Shown: positions 23,834 through 60,316 of the stretch, one piece after another | Layout of the letters: each line of letters begins with the position of its first letter | Position numbering within the stretch: the first letter of the stretch is position 1 | Assembly (NCBI GenBank): GCA_036365515.1 | Contig: CM070875.1 | Location: forward strand, 2,329,001-2,393,000 | Reading direction: 5' to 3' | Length of the DNA: 64,000 nucleotides | Origin: Torymus aiolomorphi | Taxonomy: Eukaryota > Arthropoda > Insecta > Hymenoptera > Torymidae | Position numbers and translations under genes: made by a program | The notes under the pieces: generated by a model | Told to the model about the DNA's origin: nothing | The model's input: the letters and a program-made list of their open reading frames with translations, nothing else | The model's database searches: none

Positions 23834-26800
23834 CACGGCCCCACGACGGCCGGAACAAGCATCTTGGAAATACTTTCTTGGATCACCATGGATTTATCAC
23901 AATATAAATTATCTTGCCTCTTAAACCAACAGGAACGCGAGGCCCTCGGCTGTGGTGCCAAATCGCCAATCATATTTTTTTGTTTGTTTCTTTGTTTGTC
24001 TGTCTGTTTGACGCGCGCTAGAAATTTGTCTTCTTTATCTCTCGTTTTTTTTTTTCGTGTTCCTCTGTTCTTTCTTTCATGATTCTCATCATCGTCACAT
24101 GCACGCACACGCACTATGCAAAAAACCTTAGCCCTTAAGTCTTACGTATATATTTTTTTAATTAATATAAAGAGCCCTCTTCTTACCCCTTTCTTTCTCT
24201 TTCATGAACTATATACTCTTCTCTTGCACCCTCGCTTCCCTCGCCTCCTTTAAAAATCCTCTAAAGCGGAGGAGAAAAAACTTCGGTAAGTAGATAATCG
24301 ATAACAATATGCGATCGGCCTAGCTCGCTTGAAAATCTGCACCTATGGTTTTTGGTTTAATAAGTTTTTTTTTTATTTTCTCTTACACCTCCCTCATCTT
24401 GTTTTATGGTTTTAATTTTATTATTATTCATTTTAAAATTCTCTATAATAAGAAATTCGACCCCTAAACGACACCGTGACTCCCTTGCACAGCCCATCCA
24501 AATCGCGAGGGCCTGTCGCTCTTTCTTTATCTTTCGCTCGCTAGGGTCGCGCTCGACCAAGGCCCCCGTATTTCTTTGTATATGTATAGGTGTTTGTGTA
24601 TGTGTCTATGTATAATATCAGTTTTTTCGCGAGTTCCATGTCTGTATGTCTGCGTGTCTGTGTAACTCAGTGAACGCGGACGAAGGGATCGGCCGAGAAA
24701 AAATCTACGCAGCTTCCTCTGTCTGCAGCGATTACTTTTTGTTTTAAGTATATATAGACTTTATTTATTTATTAATTTATTTTATTTTTATTTTTTCATT
24801 ATTACTCGACAATTGCAAAAATATTGGAAAACTCGTGGATTCTTCGCTGACGCGAGTGCGTTTAGCTTATAAATCTGTTTTACCTTTTTACAATTCTTAG
24901 TTAAATCGTGAAAGCTCGTTACTCTATGAAATCTGCCTTATTAATTTTCTTTTATTCTTCGTTTCTAGCCTTACTCTCGCCACCCTCTTCTTATACGAAT
25001 AATAATAATAATGTTTTTGTTTTTTAATAAGTTTAGGAAGTAGACTCGGTTATATCGAGAATTCGAGAGAAATTAATTTGATTATGTTTTTTTTTATTCG
25101 TTAAAATTACGAATTCATTAATACGTCGTCTCTCGCCGGATTGCGCGCGCTTTTCCGTGTAAAGGGTAAAAAGGAAGACGCGCGCGGCCACCGGCACTAA
25201 TCTTTATTTAATACTTAATCGATGTAAAAATTGAAAGATTGGATTCACTTGGTTTATTTATTAAAAAGTATCAAGCGCAAAAAGGAAACTACGGCTAATT
25301 TTAGTAAGTTCTCGAGAAAAATTCGTACGAATGTACTATACATGCCCACTACGTGGTATCAAAGACCAATTACCTCTCTCTATGTCTCTCTGTCTCATCT
25401 CTATAGTTTGTACCTTATCGTACAAAAAGCAAATGTATGAAAAAGTGGCCTACGAATGTTTAACCTCCGTTCTCTCTTTAATTCTTTCTCCCTTACTACG
25501 CCTTATACGCGATTCGAATTCACCAAATCCCTTCGCCACATTCCGACGAAACAAATCGAATCATTCGATCTCTCTCTTCCCTCCCTTCTTTGTTTCTCCC
25601 GTTTACTTAAGTAAATAGAACTCACATATTATATAGAAATGACCGCCTCTCGAAGCGTCAAGTCTCGTCTCTTTATTTTCTCTTCGTTTCAAAGATCTAG
25701 CGACGACGTAGATGCGTTTGTTTTCTCGTGTGTACAAAATGTTTCCTCTCTATCTCACCTCCAGTGCGCACTCGCGTAGCACCAATTATTTTTATTTTCC
25801 TCTATATTTTTTGTTTTGTTCATTTGCCCGCTTTCTCTCACTCTCGATATCGCCATCCTCGAGCAAGATTCAGATGGATCATCCTCGGGGTGCTATTTCT
25901 TTTTTTTCCATATAATAACGCTATTCCCCGGACGGATCGCCGCCGTTCGCGCGCGCGCAACTCACGCGCGTTTTCAGTCTCGGGTAGTTTTGAAATCAAT
26001 AACGTTTTGTAACTGAAACTAATGGTTCTTAAGAATAACAGGCGAAATGGACGATTCTCTTTTTTTTTTTTGATTCACGCGCGCATCTTTGCACAGCAAA
26101 AAATATTCTCGTATGAGTATAGTAGTAATAGTAATAATAGTAGTAGTTGCTTGCCTTTCGTACAAAAACAATAACGATTTCTGTTTCACCCTATATAGTT
26201 TGAACGAGGAATTTCGCTGGTACCAAATATCGGTAGACACTAACGAATTTCTTTTAAAAAAATACTGCAGCATATTTTTTTCCATCTTCTTCGACGTCGT
26301 CTGAACACTTGACAGCTGTCGCTTTTTTTTAATAAATTCTCTATTCAGATTCTAAAAATGTATTCATTCGCATGATGTATGTGTATGTATGAGCAAAACA
26401 GCCAAATTAACGTACACATATGTGTACGCCGCGGAACTCGCTAGTCGTGTGTACAAAGTAATAGAACCGTACGTAAAACTCTCGTCACCGCGCAGTTGCT
26501 ATTAATTTCCGAACGAAGATCTTTATTTTACATTACGTGGCCGTAAATTTTCTTTCTTTCTTTTTTTACAATACTACTTCTCCTTTTAATCGTAAAAGAT
26601 CTCCTTAAATGGTAAAATACGAAAGCGACAATTTTTCTCTTTGTCTTATACGTAACTAATGTTATCCCCAATGAATCGCGAAACAAAAAAAGAAGTACTT
26701 TATGCTTCCTGTCTCTCTTTGCCTCTTCGTTCGTGTCTTCAGAGCGACACACAACCTTATTACGTAATAACATACACAGTAATGAAATATACAGATAAAT

Positions 26801-28728
26801 CGCTCTTTCAAATTCAACAATCGAACAATGTAAACGCTTTTTTTTTAAAGGTACAATTATACGCTAAGGATAACGGTTAAACTATATATATAGAATGCCA
26901 ACTGCATTGGATAATAAACGCACGTATGGACGTAAAAAACAAATGTATCGCATACAATGTATATAATATATATATTACGTATAATAGTATGGCGCCTCGT
27001 CGAAGATTGATCGAGTACAATAAAAACATGTGTGTCTAAGATATACATTATCATCAACGACACTATATGATAGAACGGAATAGAAAAAAGAAAACAATGG
27101 TCTCGCATCCCTGCTGAGGTATGCGAGCACTATAAGGATCGACCTCAACGGAACAAGGATAATAATACAAGTAAACAACAAAAGTTAACCGATGGAACGC
27201 CCCGAGCGCTTGAATTTTTTTTACACTCCTTTCTCTTTTCTTTCCCCTTTTTACAAAACTTGCGACGCAAGAGTCCGTTCGGCGCAGGGACGACGCGCCG
27301 CAACTCTCCATTTTTTTTTGTTTTTTTGTTTATAATGGACTTAACCGCTTTTCAAGTACGTATATGTGCATATATATACGTATATGTTTGTATGCGAGTG
27401 TATCTACACCTCGTCGAGTTACAAAAGTGCGCTAAGGTAAAATCACTATATGGGAAATATCACGTATTGTTTTTCTCTCTTTAACTCTCTCTTTGACTTC
27501 AAAGGGATGCGTCTTCGCGAAAGTTCGCCTTAAGTACAAATTGTCTCAGCATCGCGCAAGTGATAATATAACGCCAGAACTACGCGGGCGAGCGGAAAAG
27601 GAAAAAGAATTTTTTTTTTCGTCACGAAGCTCTGCCGTAGCGCATGCATATACGATAATACCAACGAAAAGAAAAGGAAAATGGAAAAAAAGAAAGTTCA
27701 TTACACGTCCGTCGCGCGCTTCTGCAACTTACGTCTCGCTTAGTATCTCGGCACCAAGTCGCTAAATTTTTTCAGGTACTCGATTACGCTCTGTATGTGT
27801 GTGTATACATCCACGGCCCGGTGGCCGCCTCTCTACACCGCTACTACAACTACTAAGAAGAAGATAAGAATTAATAACGAATCGCGCGTCTGTACGAGCG
27901 CGCTCTTATCAAACGTCTTTGTTTTCTCTATTATTTATCTCCTCGTCGCGACGTGTGAAAAAGGAGCGAAGTGTTTTTGGTGAATGTCATGGGTGGTGGT
28001 GAAACCTGTGTATAACGACGATTTGTCTCTCGTTTATCATTAACTTTTACTTTACTTTTATTTTATTTTTTTGCAACTCTTGTCTTCTTTATATAAAAAA
28101 GGATATACTTTTGCTTGAGCAAAAGTGCGTACCCAAAAGTTTTATCGTTATGTAAAAAACTATCCAAAGAGGAGGAGAAAAAGAGACGAAAAGACTCATC
28201 CCTTCGAGAGCTGAAGCCTGAAAGTTTCTTCTCGCGACCTATAAAGCCAAGCGCGCTGCGTTGTGTCTATGTATATATATATATATTTTTTTTTATGTAA
28301 TACAATGTATAATGCGCGAAAACTCGTCGTTATGAACGGGTATTCTCTAAATTTCTTCGTATACAACCTTCGCAAAGTACCCTCGTAATAGCGTACTATA
28401 CGTATACAATATCGTACCTTTTGCGTCTATATGAATCAATTATGCAATAAACGTCAAAGATTAAACATTAATTAATAATACGCAAATACTCCCCGATAAA
28501 AGTCAATAACCGTCCACTTTTTCGCTATGTCACCACTGCACCTCGCATACAATACTGACACAACAAAGAAGCATCATATACCATCCCGAAAAATCCCTAC
28601 TATACGAAATTTAGAGAGTACTACGGCATACAAGGACGACTGACAAAGGAGTTATTAGAAGAAGAACCGTTTAAAATTCTGGCGAGAAAAGTGGTTAAGA
28701 TCCGAGATCGGAGAGAAGTGGATGGGTC

Positions 28729-28780
28729 TCAGGTGCGGCCGGCGGCCGTCTGCCTGCGCATCGTTAGCTCGAGGATGTCT

Positions 28781-28811
<31 letters not shown>

Positions 28812-28930
28812 GGTGGTTGTGGTGGTTGTGGTGGTGGTGGTGGTGGTGGTGATGTTGGTGGTGGTGTTGGTGGCTCGGCTGGCAGTTGACTAGGTCGCCT
28901 CGGGACAGTTGCCGGCTGCCAGGCTGGCAC
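28729..28930 (-). CDS. CAMTA: CAMTA possible third C-terminal tail, His/Gln-rich
   Basis: A second acceptor, CTCATCTAGCCCAG, lies just downstream on the - strand. Splicing from 31210 to 28930 restores the Lys codon and gives CQPGSRQLSRGDLVNCQPSH, a His-rich run, a run of ten Gln, then DILELTMRRQTAAGRT and a stop at 28731-28729. The polyHis/polyGln frame followed by non-repetitive residues looks protein-like. It depends on an untested acceptor and may instead be 3' UTR. Confidence 0.3.
28779..28856. repeat. Compound trinucleotide tract: CTG then GTG-rich
   Basis: CTG repeats (about 28781-28808) merge into a GTG/GGT-rich stretch to about 28856. On the - strand this can encode polyGln/polyHis in one frame and polyAla/polyPro in another. 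It lies just after the CAMTA stop at 28936, in the 3' UTR or in an alternative tail. Confidence 0.85.
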
Positions 28931-28935
28931 CTGGG

Positions 28936-50877
<21,942 letters not shown>

Positions 50878-52120
50878 CTGCAACAAGAACCACGCGACCA
50901 GGCTTTTTTAGTCGGAGCCTTTTTTGCTGAATTTGTAATCTGATTTGTTGGGGAATTAAGTGCTAGCTGAAATTACGACCTTTTGCGTGGCATTAACAGC
51001 CAGCTATTTCAGCGAGATGGGTATCAGTGGTTATGCAGTGTAGCTTTGGACGGACAAATAAACCAGTAATGGACACGATTACATTATTTTTATATGCATA
51101 TTGTACCGAAATGTGGTAAGATTTATTTTCTCGTATCATGCATTAGAGGGCACAGAAGTGAACACATAAATTATTCATTATTATTTATAACTCAACGACT
51201 TAATGATAAGTGTCGTTTTTCTTTTAAGTAAATCCATATATATACTCAAAATAAATGCATTATCGCCGTTTATAGACAACGTTCACGAGACTCGTAAAAT
51301 ATTCAAGAACCTCCACTCAATCAACGGCAATATCCAATAAATAGGATCATCTCCGCGCGCAAATACACACAGCGATCGGCAAAAATATTAACGACGCCTT
51401 TTATTAACCCCGCTCAATAATTCAGTGAGAATCGTCGCCTCAGACAGAGCGGCCCGATTCCCAGCTCCAAAAATAAAGCCATCCTCCCCAAAATTAGCAA
51501 CTCTCTTGGAGCCCTTTTCTCTCCCGCCAATTAAACCTCCGTCTACTTCCCCCCACTCACAGGTGTATAAACCTAGAGGCTCTCGCCTCTCACCTCACGA
51601 ATTCCAGCTGTGCACTCAGCCTGCCTCTCTCTACGAGATAACGCGCGGACGCGTCTTCATCTCAGTCGTCTTCCTTCATCTTTTTTTTCTCTCGCTTACT
51701 CGAGATTCGCTTGGCGAGCGTTAGCGCGTGTTCGAGAGGTATACATATATATATATATATATATATAGGGAACAGTAGCACGTGGGCGAAATTACGATGC
51801 CGAGGGCGATCGCGTCGTCCCCGCAGGACCTCTCGGCGCCCCGATAGGCATCGACGGACGGCGACGACGCTGGTCTGGCTCTGTCTATGTCGATGGGCGG
51901 CCATTGGTCCGTTCCAGAGCCACGTGACTCGACCAGCGAGCCACTTGAGAGACGGTAGGGATCGGGGAGTGTGAGAGAGAAAAGTGTGGTGAGGGCTAGA
52001 GTGAGAGGTGGGTGAGGGAAAGGAGGAGCGATACTTAAAATTTCGCGGAGTGAAAATGCGATGAAAGTTTCAGGGGATTCGTCGGTTGGGTGAAGGAATT
52101 TCATGAGGGTGAATAGAGTG

Positions 52121-52637
52121 CACTGAGAAAAGAATATTGTTACTGTTAACATATTTATCTATTTGAAATACAACTATTTGACATGTTTAAGGATAAAATG
52201 TGATATTGTAATAGTGACAATATCTATATTAACTAATAGACATATTCAGATTTGAAAGTAGCTGATGGTAGAAGTTCTTGTAAATTGTAGTTTTTGAATC
52301 TAATAGTCAATTTTCTACCAGGATGATGTTGTTACATAACAAAAAGGTTTGAAATAAAAACTCCATTTAATTTTTACTCCAACGTTTCGGACATTTTTAT
52401 TGTTTATGTCCTTCATCAGGATAAACAATAAAAATATCTGAAACGTTGTAGTAAAAAATAAATGATGTTTTTATTTCAAACGTTTTTGTTATAAAACAAC
52501 ATTATCCTGGTAAAAAATTGGACATTAGATTCAAAAACTGCTATAATAAGCATATTGTAACATATTCTCAGGTAACATATTGAAATTGTTCATGAGAACA
52601 TGTTAACAGTAAACAAGTTCTTTTCTCAGTATGGGAT
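52121..52637. repeat. Foldback MITE-like element, about 515 bp
   Basis: The left end CACTGAGAAAAGAATATTG is mirrored by CTTTTCTCAGTA on the right. Inside, TTTTTGAATCTAATAGTCAA (near 52293) pairs with its near-complement near 52525, and ACGTTTCGGACATTTTTATT with its complement near 52430. The centre is near 52415. Confidence 0.7.
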
Positions 52638-52776
52638 ATAGGTGGGGTATGGGAAAAGTACATTTTTAAGACAATAGTAGAGTTATTTGAAGCGGCGTGT
52701 TGAAAATTATAAGACAGTTCATGTTTACCGCATTTATGCGACTATTTTATATAAAATAAAATTTTAAATGAATACA

Positions 52777-53005
52777 CTGAGAAAAATTATATAATAAAAA
52801 TTATTATAATACATATAGTAACGTCGAAACATACTTGCAATATCCAAATAATTACTATGCTTTACAGTAAAAATGCCTAAGTGTTTAGTCATTTTTATAT
52901 AGTAATTTTAACTATAAAACATCGTAATTATTTTGATATTGCAAGTATGTCTCGACGTTACTATGTATTATAGTAATTTTTATTATATAATTTTTCTAAG
53001 TGCAG
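52777..53005. repeat. Palindromic MITE, about 230 bp
   Basis: CACTGAGAAAAATTATATAA on the left is mirrored by TTATATAATTTTTCTAAGTG on the right. AACGTCGAAACATACTTGCA (near 52822) pairs with its near-complement near 52940. Confidence 0.75.
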
Positions 53006-55688
53006 CAAATGGTGTAAGTTTAATAATTTACCGGCTGTCTATAAACAATACATTCTTGAACAACCATGAAAATGAATAAACCTTAACACTCTTATTTATT
53101 ATATTATTCTATTTCATAGATAAACAAATTCATAGATAAAAACAGAACATTTATATAAGAAGGACCGCGCAAGTACAGAGAAGCGGCGAAAAAGCGAAAA
53201 ATAAATAGCGAGGAAGAGACAAAGACAGATAAAAACAGAGAAAATGGACATAAAAGAGGACAGTGAAAAATGTAGAGGGACCGAAAAACGGGGAAAATAG
53301 ATAGGATGAACTAGAGATTTATTGATTGATTGATTTATCTGAATTTGTTTTACGTTTAGCTTGACCTAGAGACAAAAGTCATGTATGAATCCAGTAAGAA
53401 TTATACTTGCGAACCAATATGTACCAAAAATATTACTAGAAATATCTCTAGTGAAGTGAAAAGTTATTTATTGTATTGGAAGGTTAGTTTTAGATATAAG
53501 TACAAATAGTATATCAATAATTTGCATTGGGTAAGAGATATTTAACTATAATTGACACTTGTATTTATTTACATATTCGCTTAAAAAAATTATTTAAAAA
53601 AACGAAGTAAAAAAACCAATAGCAAATGTTCAAAAATAAAAAGGTATGTAGAAAAACTGTAACACGAAACATGGCATTTCCATCGAAAAAAGACACGAGA
53701 GACAGTGAGACATATCGAGAAATCGAATGAGAAGAGCGCGAGGTATACCCACACATACGTAGAGAGCAAGGGAGGAAAGGAGACAGAGAGAAATAAATAG
53801 AATAAAAGGAGACGACGACGACGCCGACGAAGGAAGAGAAGGAGGAGGAAGAGGACGGAGGGAAAGTCTAGAGAATTCGGCGAGTGCAAGCTCTCGACGC
53901 CGACGTTGCGGTATTGATTGGCCGGGGGAAGGAGGAAGCGGGAGGGCGAGAGACAGAGAAACTTGCTGAGACCCTGAGGAAGAAAGAGAGAGAGAGAAGA
54001 GGACGTGGCGTGCAGGGTACATATACGCGCGAGCCTTATCGTTTCATTCATGCCATCGCGCGAGCCACGCGTCGCTGAGATTCCACTAAGAAAAAGCGAG
54101 AGAGAGAAGGGAGGAAGGAGGGAGACAAAGCGAGATAGTGAGCGAGATTCTCGTCGTTATGGCCGATAAAGGAAGTACTAGCACTGGAACGTCGAAAGGG
54201 TGAAAACAGTCCGCGCAGCGAGGGAAGGAGAAAGTTTAATTTAATCGCGCGTGTGCGAGAGGGTTTTTTCCGATACACGAGCACTTTTCCGTTCTATCGC
54301 GTAGTAATAATATAAGTACACTTTCGCAAGAATTTGAGAATTCTAATTTCGCGCTGAATATATATATATATATGATGAATTCGGCCGATATTTAATTGCC
54401 AAGGTATTTATACCCCGACTACTTGCTCGGGCCGAAAAAAGAAGAACGAAGAAGGTAATGTATTCACGTGTAACATCGCCCCCGACTGGTACGAACTTTA
54501 TACTACTACTACTACTACTACTCAACTTTCATGTCAATGCATTATCCTACAACTAGCGCGAACCGCTATGTATTTCGACATGCAAATACACTCATTATTT
54601 ACATACATTAAAATTGCTCATTAATGCGTCCCCCTTTTTTCCCTCCTCTCGCGAGCAATTACCACAATAAAATTTTTATCCACGCGCATATGTACACATG
54701 TATAAGGCGGCTAAAATTATTTTACGACCGGAGACGCGCGGACCACGGCGAGAGAAAAGAAATACTTACGCCGTGTATACTCTTCTCGCGCTTCGTACGC
54801 TTTGTCGGGGACAAAGATTCTCTTTCTTTCGTGTTTTACCTCGCGATCGCGAAGCTCGCTTTATTTGAAGCTAATTAAAGGGCCGCGCGCAAGCGAGCGA
54901 GCTACTCCTTTGACTTTTAAGTTTAACAAGTCTCCTGTGTGTCCCCTGCTGCGATAAAAACGAGAAAGTGTTTGAATAACATCGCGGGAGGTCCGGGCGC
55001 TCTGTAATGTACGCAGAGGCTATTTTTAGGATTATAGCGAGAGCCAGGACTTCATTGTTTTCGAAATCGCTGGAACAAAGGGCCAGAGGTTTAGAATTAT
55101 TCAGATTTTTCGCGAAGAGGAGAGAAAGAGAAAGCGTGGCTTTTGAATTTCATTTGAAGGTTGAAAAAGGTCGGTTCTGTACAGTGGAATGGTAAATTGG
55201 ATTTTTGGGAATTAATGTGGGGTTGGTAATCGTGTTATACGAGTAGCGGCAATCGCGAAAATATTGAATTTTAAAAGTCTAGCGGAAATGATTGTGTAAT
55301 TGGTTCGAGCAGTTTCGATAAATGTTTTTCCCTTCGGTGGGTTTTTTATAAAGTTAATCCGTCGCTTGACGCCCTACGTGATTCCAAAATCCATGTTAAC
55401 GAGGATAAAGTATGGCATTTTTTTCATATTTTGTAGCTTTATTACAGAGTTTTCCAAATATTGGTGCGTAAACAAGGTACTTTTTTTTTAATACCTTTGA
55501 TCCGCCAAAAATTACGCTGTCGCTGCGACGGAAAAACGATGACTATGGCAAAGCTGTTCCCAAAATTTATCAAAAAAATTATCGAACTTCCAGGCGATTT
55601 TTCCCGAGTATTACAAATGTTCCGCGATTACGGCTAACTTCTGAGTAATTTTTTTTTCGAAAAATACCTTTTCATACATACGGAGAAG

Positions 55689-55691
55689 ATA

Positions 55692-55762
<71 letters not shown>
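55689..55762. repeat. (GA)n microsatellite
   Basis: About 35 AG units, preceded by GAAGATAGAGAGTG. Confidence 0.97.
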
Positions 55763-55763
<1 letters not shown>

Positions 55764-58700
55764 CTGCAAAAGCCGGAGAAAAATATTTTTCACTTTCGGA
55801 AATGTTATCTCAGCAACGGGTGGATCGATTTTAATCTGAGCGAACCGATTTTTTTACCGTTCGTATCTGCTTTTTCGGATCTTCCTGAAATTGGATTTAA
55901 GACGTATCACGTGGAACGAGAGAAACAAAAATTTAATAGAAAAGCGTAAAACGAAAATTTGAAATTAAAGATATGGCAATAGCGCTGTGTGCTATATAAT
56001 TGTGAAAATAAATTGATTAGACCGTTCAAAATTCCGTGCCACTGCAGATAATCATTTTTAATAAAACTAGAATATCTTTTACTGAAATGTTAATTTCGAT
56101 CTCAGATTTAGTAATGAAATAAATATTAGATGTCAATTTAAAATAACCACATAAAAAATCTACCAGTTATTAGAATTGAAAACAAAAACAGCGAGTGTCT
56201 AAAACGTTTAATTAAAGATTAAAAATAAACCACAAAAGTAACTTTCAAACATGACGATTTTTACAAGTCCAAAAACTACTTACATCCAAAAATATATCAC
56301 GCCCAATTACCTTTTATCAACCATTAAAATTCAAACCACTTCAACCCCCACTCCCTATTAAACCGAAATTCACTACAACCCAAAGCACACCAGCACCCCA
56401 ACTACATATATATATTCGGCGGCGACCCGAAAAGGATCAGAAAACCGTCCTTCCCGAACGCGCGCGCCGAGGACAATCAAAATGATTAACTAAAGTGTCC
56501 AAATAAATCGGGCCTTCGGCTCTGAATACCCTCGGCCAATTCCGCGCGAAGCTCATTGTGCTCTCTCTCTCTCTCTATCTCTATCTCTTTTCTACCTGCG
56601 CGCGCGTGTAAAAAGCCTTCTGCCTCCCTAAGTCATTCGCCGACTTGAAAATCAGAGCTATTTTCCAGCGCGACTCGCTCCATTTACTCGCGCCCGGCGG
56701 GGAGAATTTGGCCCTCGTCCTGCATACATCTTTATTCACTTTCTTTCAGCCCCGAGCAGCAGCAGCCCTTCTCTTCCATATATACCTACCACTCTCTCGC
56801 ATCTAATAAACGACTCGTGCGAGCGAGCTAGCGAAGCGTACGTTTGTGTGTGTCTGTGTGTATGTATACATATATATGGAGGAGGGAAAAATATTCGCGC
56901 GTGTCGTGTCGAGCCATCGCTCAGTCGCGGATTTTCCCTATTATCAGGCGTGCGGGGGTAGCGGGATCTTCTTCATAAAGCCGCTCGCGCGAGCGATTTA
57001 CGGGCAAAGAGGAGAGTAAGGAGCTGTCCTTCAAGTCGCGAGAGCTCAGGTTGTCGCGAGTCTGAGAGAGGCGGAGCGATGGAGGGAGATGTATATTTTA
57101 GGCGGATTTAATGTTTTTCGGATTTCGGAGACGGAGGAGGCGGAGGAGACGTTATAATGATATTTAAAGATTTTTTCGGAAAGTTTTAGCCGCAGGTGTG
57201 CGAGGATGATGGATGAATGATTGCATTCGGGGCAAAATCTGAGTAATTTATTCGCTCGATTATACCGGAAGTTTCTTAGTTTTTCTCTTTTTCTCTTTTT
57301 CTTTAGTTCTGTACGCGATACTGCAAGGAGTCAAACTTTATTTAAAGCTCGTTTTCTTAGCGTACAGATAAATTTTGTGTGAGTTATGCTTTCGCACTAA
57401 ATTCCAGTGAGTATAATTCAATAAACACGGAGAATCAGAGCATTACTCATCTGAAATTTATATACGGCGGAGGCGAAATTTATATATTTGAGAAAAATTT
57501 TTAAGAGAAATAATGTGATTTAAGCGTAATTAAAAGGGGTGCTTACAAATCACGTTTTCGCTGGAAATGTTTTTTTATCTTTTGTAAAGATGTAAAGCAT
57601 GAAGAACTATATATTTCTTGATGATCATCTTTATGAATGAAACTTTTACTCAAAAAACCTGCGTTTAATGCGTCTAGAGTTGTATATCACATCTGGACCG
57701 CACTGAGAGACTTTCTTTCTAATTTCCCATTATATTTCTTTTATATTTTATTTAAATAAAAATACTATTATATTTTAATGTCTAAAAAATACACACACAC
57801 ACATTCTGGTCAGTAAATTTAAAAACGACTTTTTGCTGATTCATCTTGATGTCTGCTCTCGAAGCAGAAGTTTGTAATTTTTATTCGTAATATCTTTGAC
57901 AATTATGCGTAATGTTCGACATTGTCATTGGATTCTTTACAGAAAAACTTTTCATTTCACATTAGCTCGATTAACTAGTATCACACAAGTTATTACTAAA
58001 CGATAAGCTTACAAAACCAGTTCTGCATAAACCGCAAATCTTCATAACCCTACTTTCACCCGCACGGATCCACATTTTCCCAACACACATTACCCATTTC
58101 AAATTGACATTTAGTATTTTACAAAACCCCACCCCCAACAAATTCTCCATTTTCCCACACGCTCACAGCTCTTTTCACATCCCTAAGAATCCACGCGCGA
58201 GACGCCGCAGAGAAGGGATTGCACGGAAAGCGAGACGCTGCGACGAAGCCGGAGATTTTCCATCGCGCGCGGAGCGAGGGCTTTGCCGCCGCCGTCGTCG
58301 ACGAAATGCATTTCGCTCGATGCGTTTCCGTACACGCGATTGTCGCGCCGGGAAATGTTTACCGCGAAATACTCGATTTCACGCGGCGCGTCTCCGCGAG
58401 GATCTTTGTGGTGGGGATAGGAAGAGGAGGTGTGATGCTTATTGAGAAAAATGGGAAAGTGGGAGGAGATTGATTTTTTCTGAAAGAAGAGCGTTGAAAA
58501 ATTTTGTTCGATGTAGGATGGGTTGGATGGTTAAAGTATGAGGTACGCATTTCTATAATGGTAATTTGAATTCTATTGGTTGGATAAATTGAAAATGTAC
58601 AAGAAATTGGCATGCCAAGTCGCTTTTTAATAAGCACGAAAATTGGCTGACCGATTATTGACATTATTGGATATGGACTTGGCAGGTTTCAGTGCTCAAC

Positions 58701-59610
58701 GTCATCTCGCATCTATATTGAAAATCGACTTCTCTTTAAAAATTCGCGTTTAATGCGAAAACACCAGTCAACAACGGTCACCGATCCAGCGAAAAGAAGA
58801 CACATTTAATCGCTCGGCTCTCTCTCTCCCTCTCTTAAAACCAATAAAACGCCCGCTTACAATCTATAATCCGCCACATTTTATTTCAAACAAGCGGGCC
58901 ATTCATGAATTCGGCGGGGACCCAATAACCCGTGAAATGGCTTTTCGCCGACGCGACGGTCGGCTGCTGCGGCCGGAAAAATTGATATTCGTCAACCGTG
59001 CATTAATAAAATTACACCAATTCCTGTTTTCTTGTATTAAATTTTTTGTTGCCCTCCTCCTCCTCCTCTTCCGACGCTCGTGAAGTGAAATAGGGCATGA
59101 ACGAAAGAAATTGTCGAAGAAAGAATTCGCCAACCTCTCTCCCCGCGTCGCCTTTCTTTATTCCAGCAGTCAAAGCGTCCTCGCCTGCCTCGCAATTCCC
59201 CCCGCGGAACATTCCGAACGTGGTTTGGATGTAAAAATCTTCTTTCGGGGCGCGTATATAGCGAAAAATTACAGCACGCGAGCACCAGTGACGTATATAT
59301 CGAATGCGCGCGCGACGTCAGAGAAAGAAAGAGGATGAGGGGAGGTTGTAAGGGGGGAAAAGTTTCTCCGTAAATCTGCCCGTTTGTGTTTTCATTGTTT
59401 CTCGACGATCGCGCGCGAAAGCCGTAAAGTCCCGGGAAGATCGTCGCGTTAATAATGCACGGGGGCGTGAAAATTTGTTGTGTGGGAGGAAGTCAGAGGC
59501 AGAGGATGTTCCTTTAGAGAATCTTCGATTGAGTTTAGTAAAGGGAGCTTTTTGACGGTGTGAGGAAAAAGTTTGTTAAAGAGTTGGAAAAATCAACCGA
59601 GGATATAATG

Positions 59611-60316
59611 TATATGAGCAAATCCACCGAAATTTTAACTTTTATGTTACGGAGCTGGAACTTCCAAATTAATAAACCTAGCTAATATTGTCAAGCATGT
59701 ACTTATTAAACAAGATTCTCTTAACCTTGCGCTTTATTTTTCTTAAGATCAAACATAGTGATCATGTCTAAAAATGGCCTTAACTATTCAAAATTGAGAG
59801 AGCCTTCTGCATACAGCATCAAGTTTTTTAAACTAATTTGCTCATAAAAAAATAACTATTCTTCAAATATCACGAACATTTTATCATACCATCTTTACAT
59901 CCTATTCATTCGGAAAATTCAATCCGTAAATGTATGCCTCCTTTCTGAAAAAAATATAAATAAAATAAATGTCGTACAGGGATTTGTGAAATACTCAAAA
60001 AAATTTAGTTTAATCAATTTTACAAAAATAATAATTTTCTTTTGTAAATATTTAAATTGACAAATGTTCTTCTCGGAAAAACGTGCCTGCATTCCAGTAG
60101 AAAAAACATCCTCTGTAAAACATTTTTAATATGATTTGTTAACGCATTTTTAATTATAACGAATACCTATAAATGAAAATGTGGTACGCGTATTTTTTCA
60201 TGTTTTTCTTAACTATGGAAATGACAACAGATGCTTCGAAAGGTATGCCGTTGGAAAATTTATCATTTTACTTTTAGTCCAAAAGTTAAAATTTCGGTGG
60301 ATTTACTCATATATTA
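59611..60316. mobile_element. Non-autonomous TIR element, about 700 bp
   Basis: The left terminus reads TATATGAGCAAATCCACCGA then AATTTTAACTTTT. The right terminus is its near-perfect complement at 60281-60316. The interior is AT-rich with no transposase. Confidence 0.7.

Noticed and set aside
28655..28930. Frame with polyPro and polyAla on the - strand
   Set aside because: It is a third reading of the CTG/GTG tract. Its frame does not connect to the upstream CAMTA exon through any acceptor seen.
53590..54051. Ser/Leu-rich - strand frames
   Set aside because: Purine-rich low-complexity DNA on + with no splice-bounded exon or domain.
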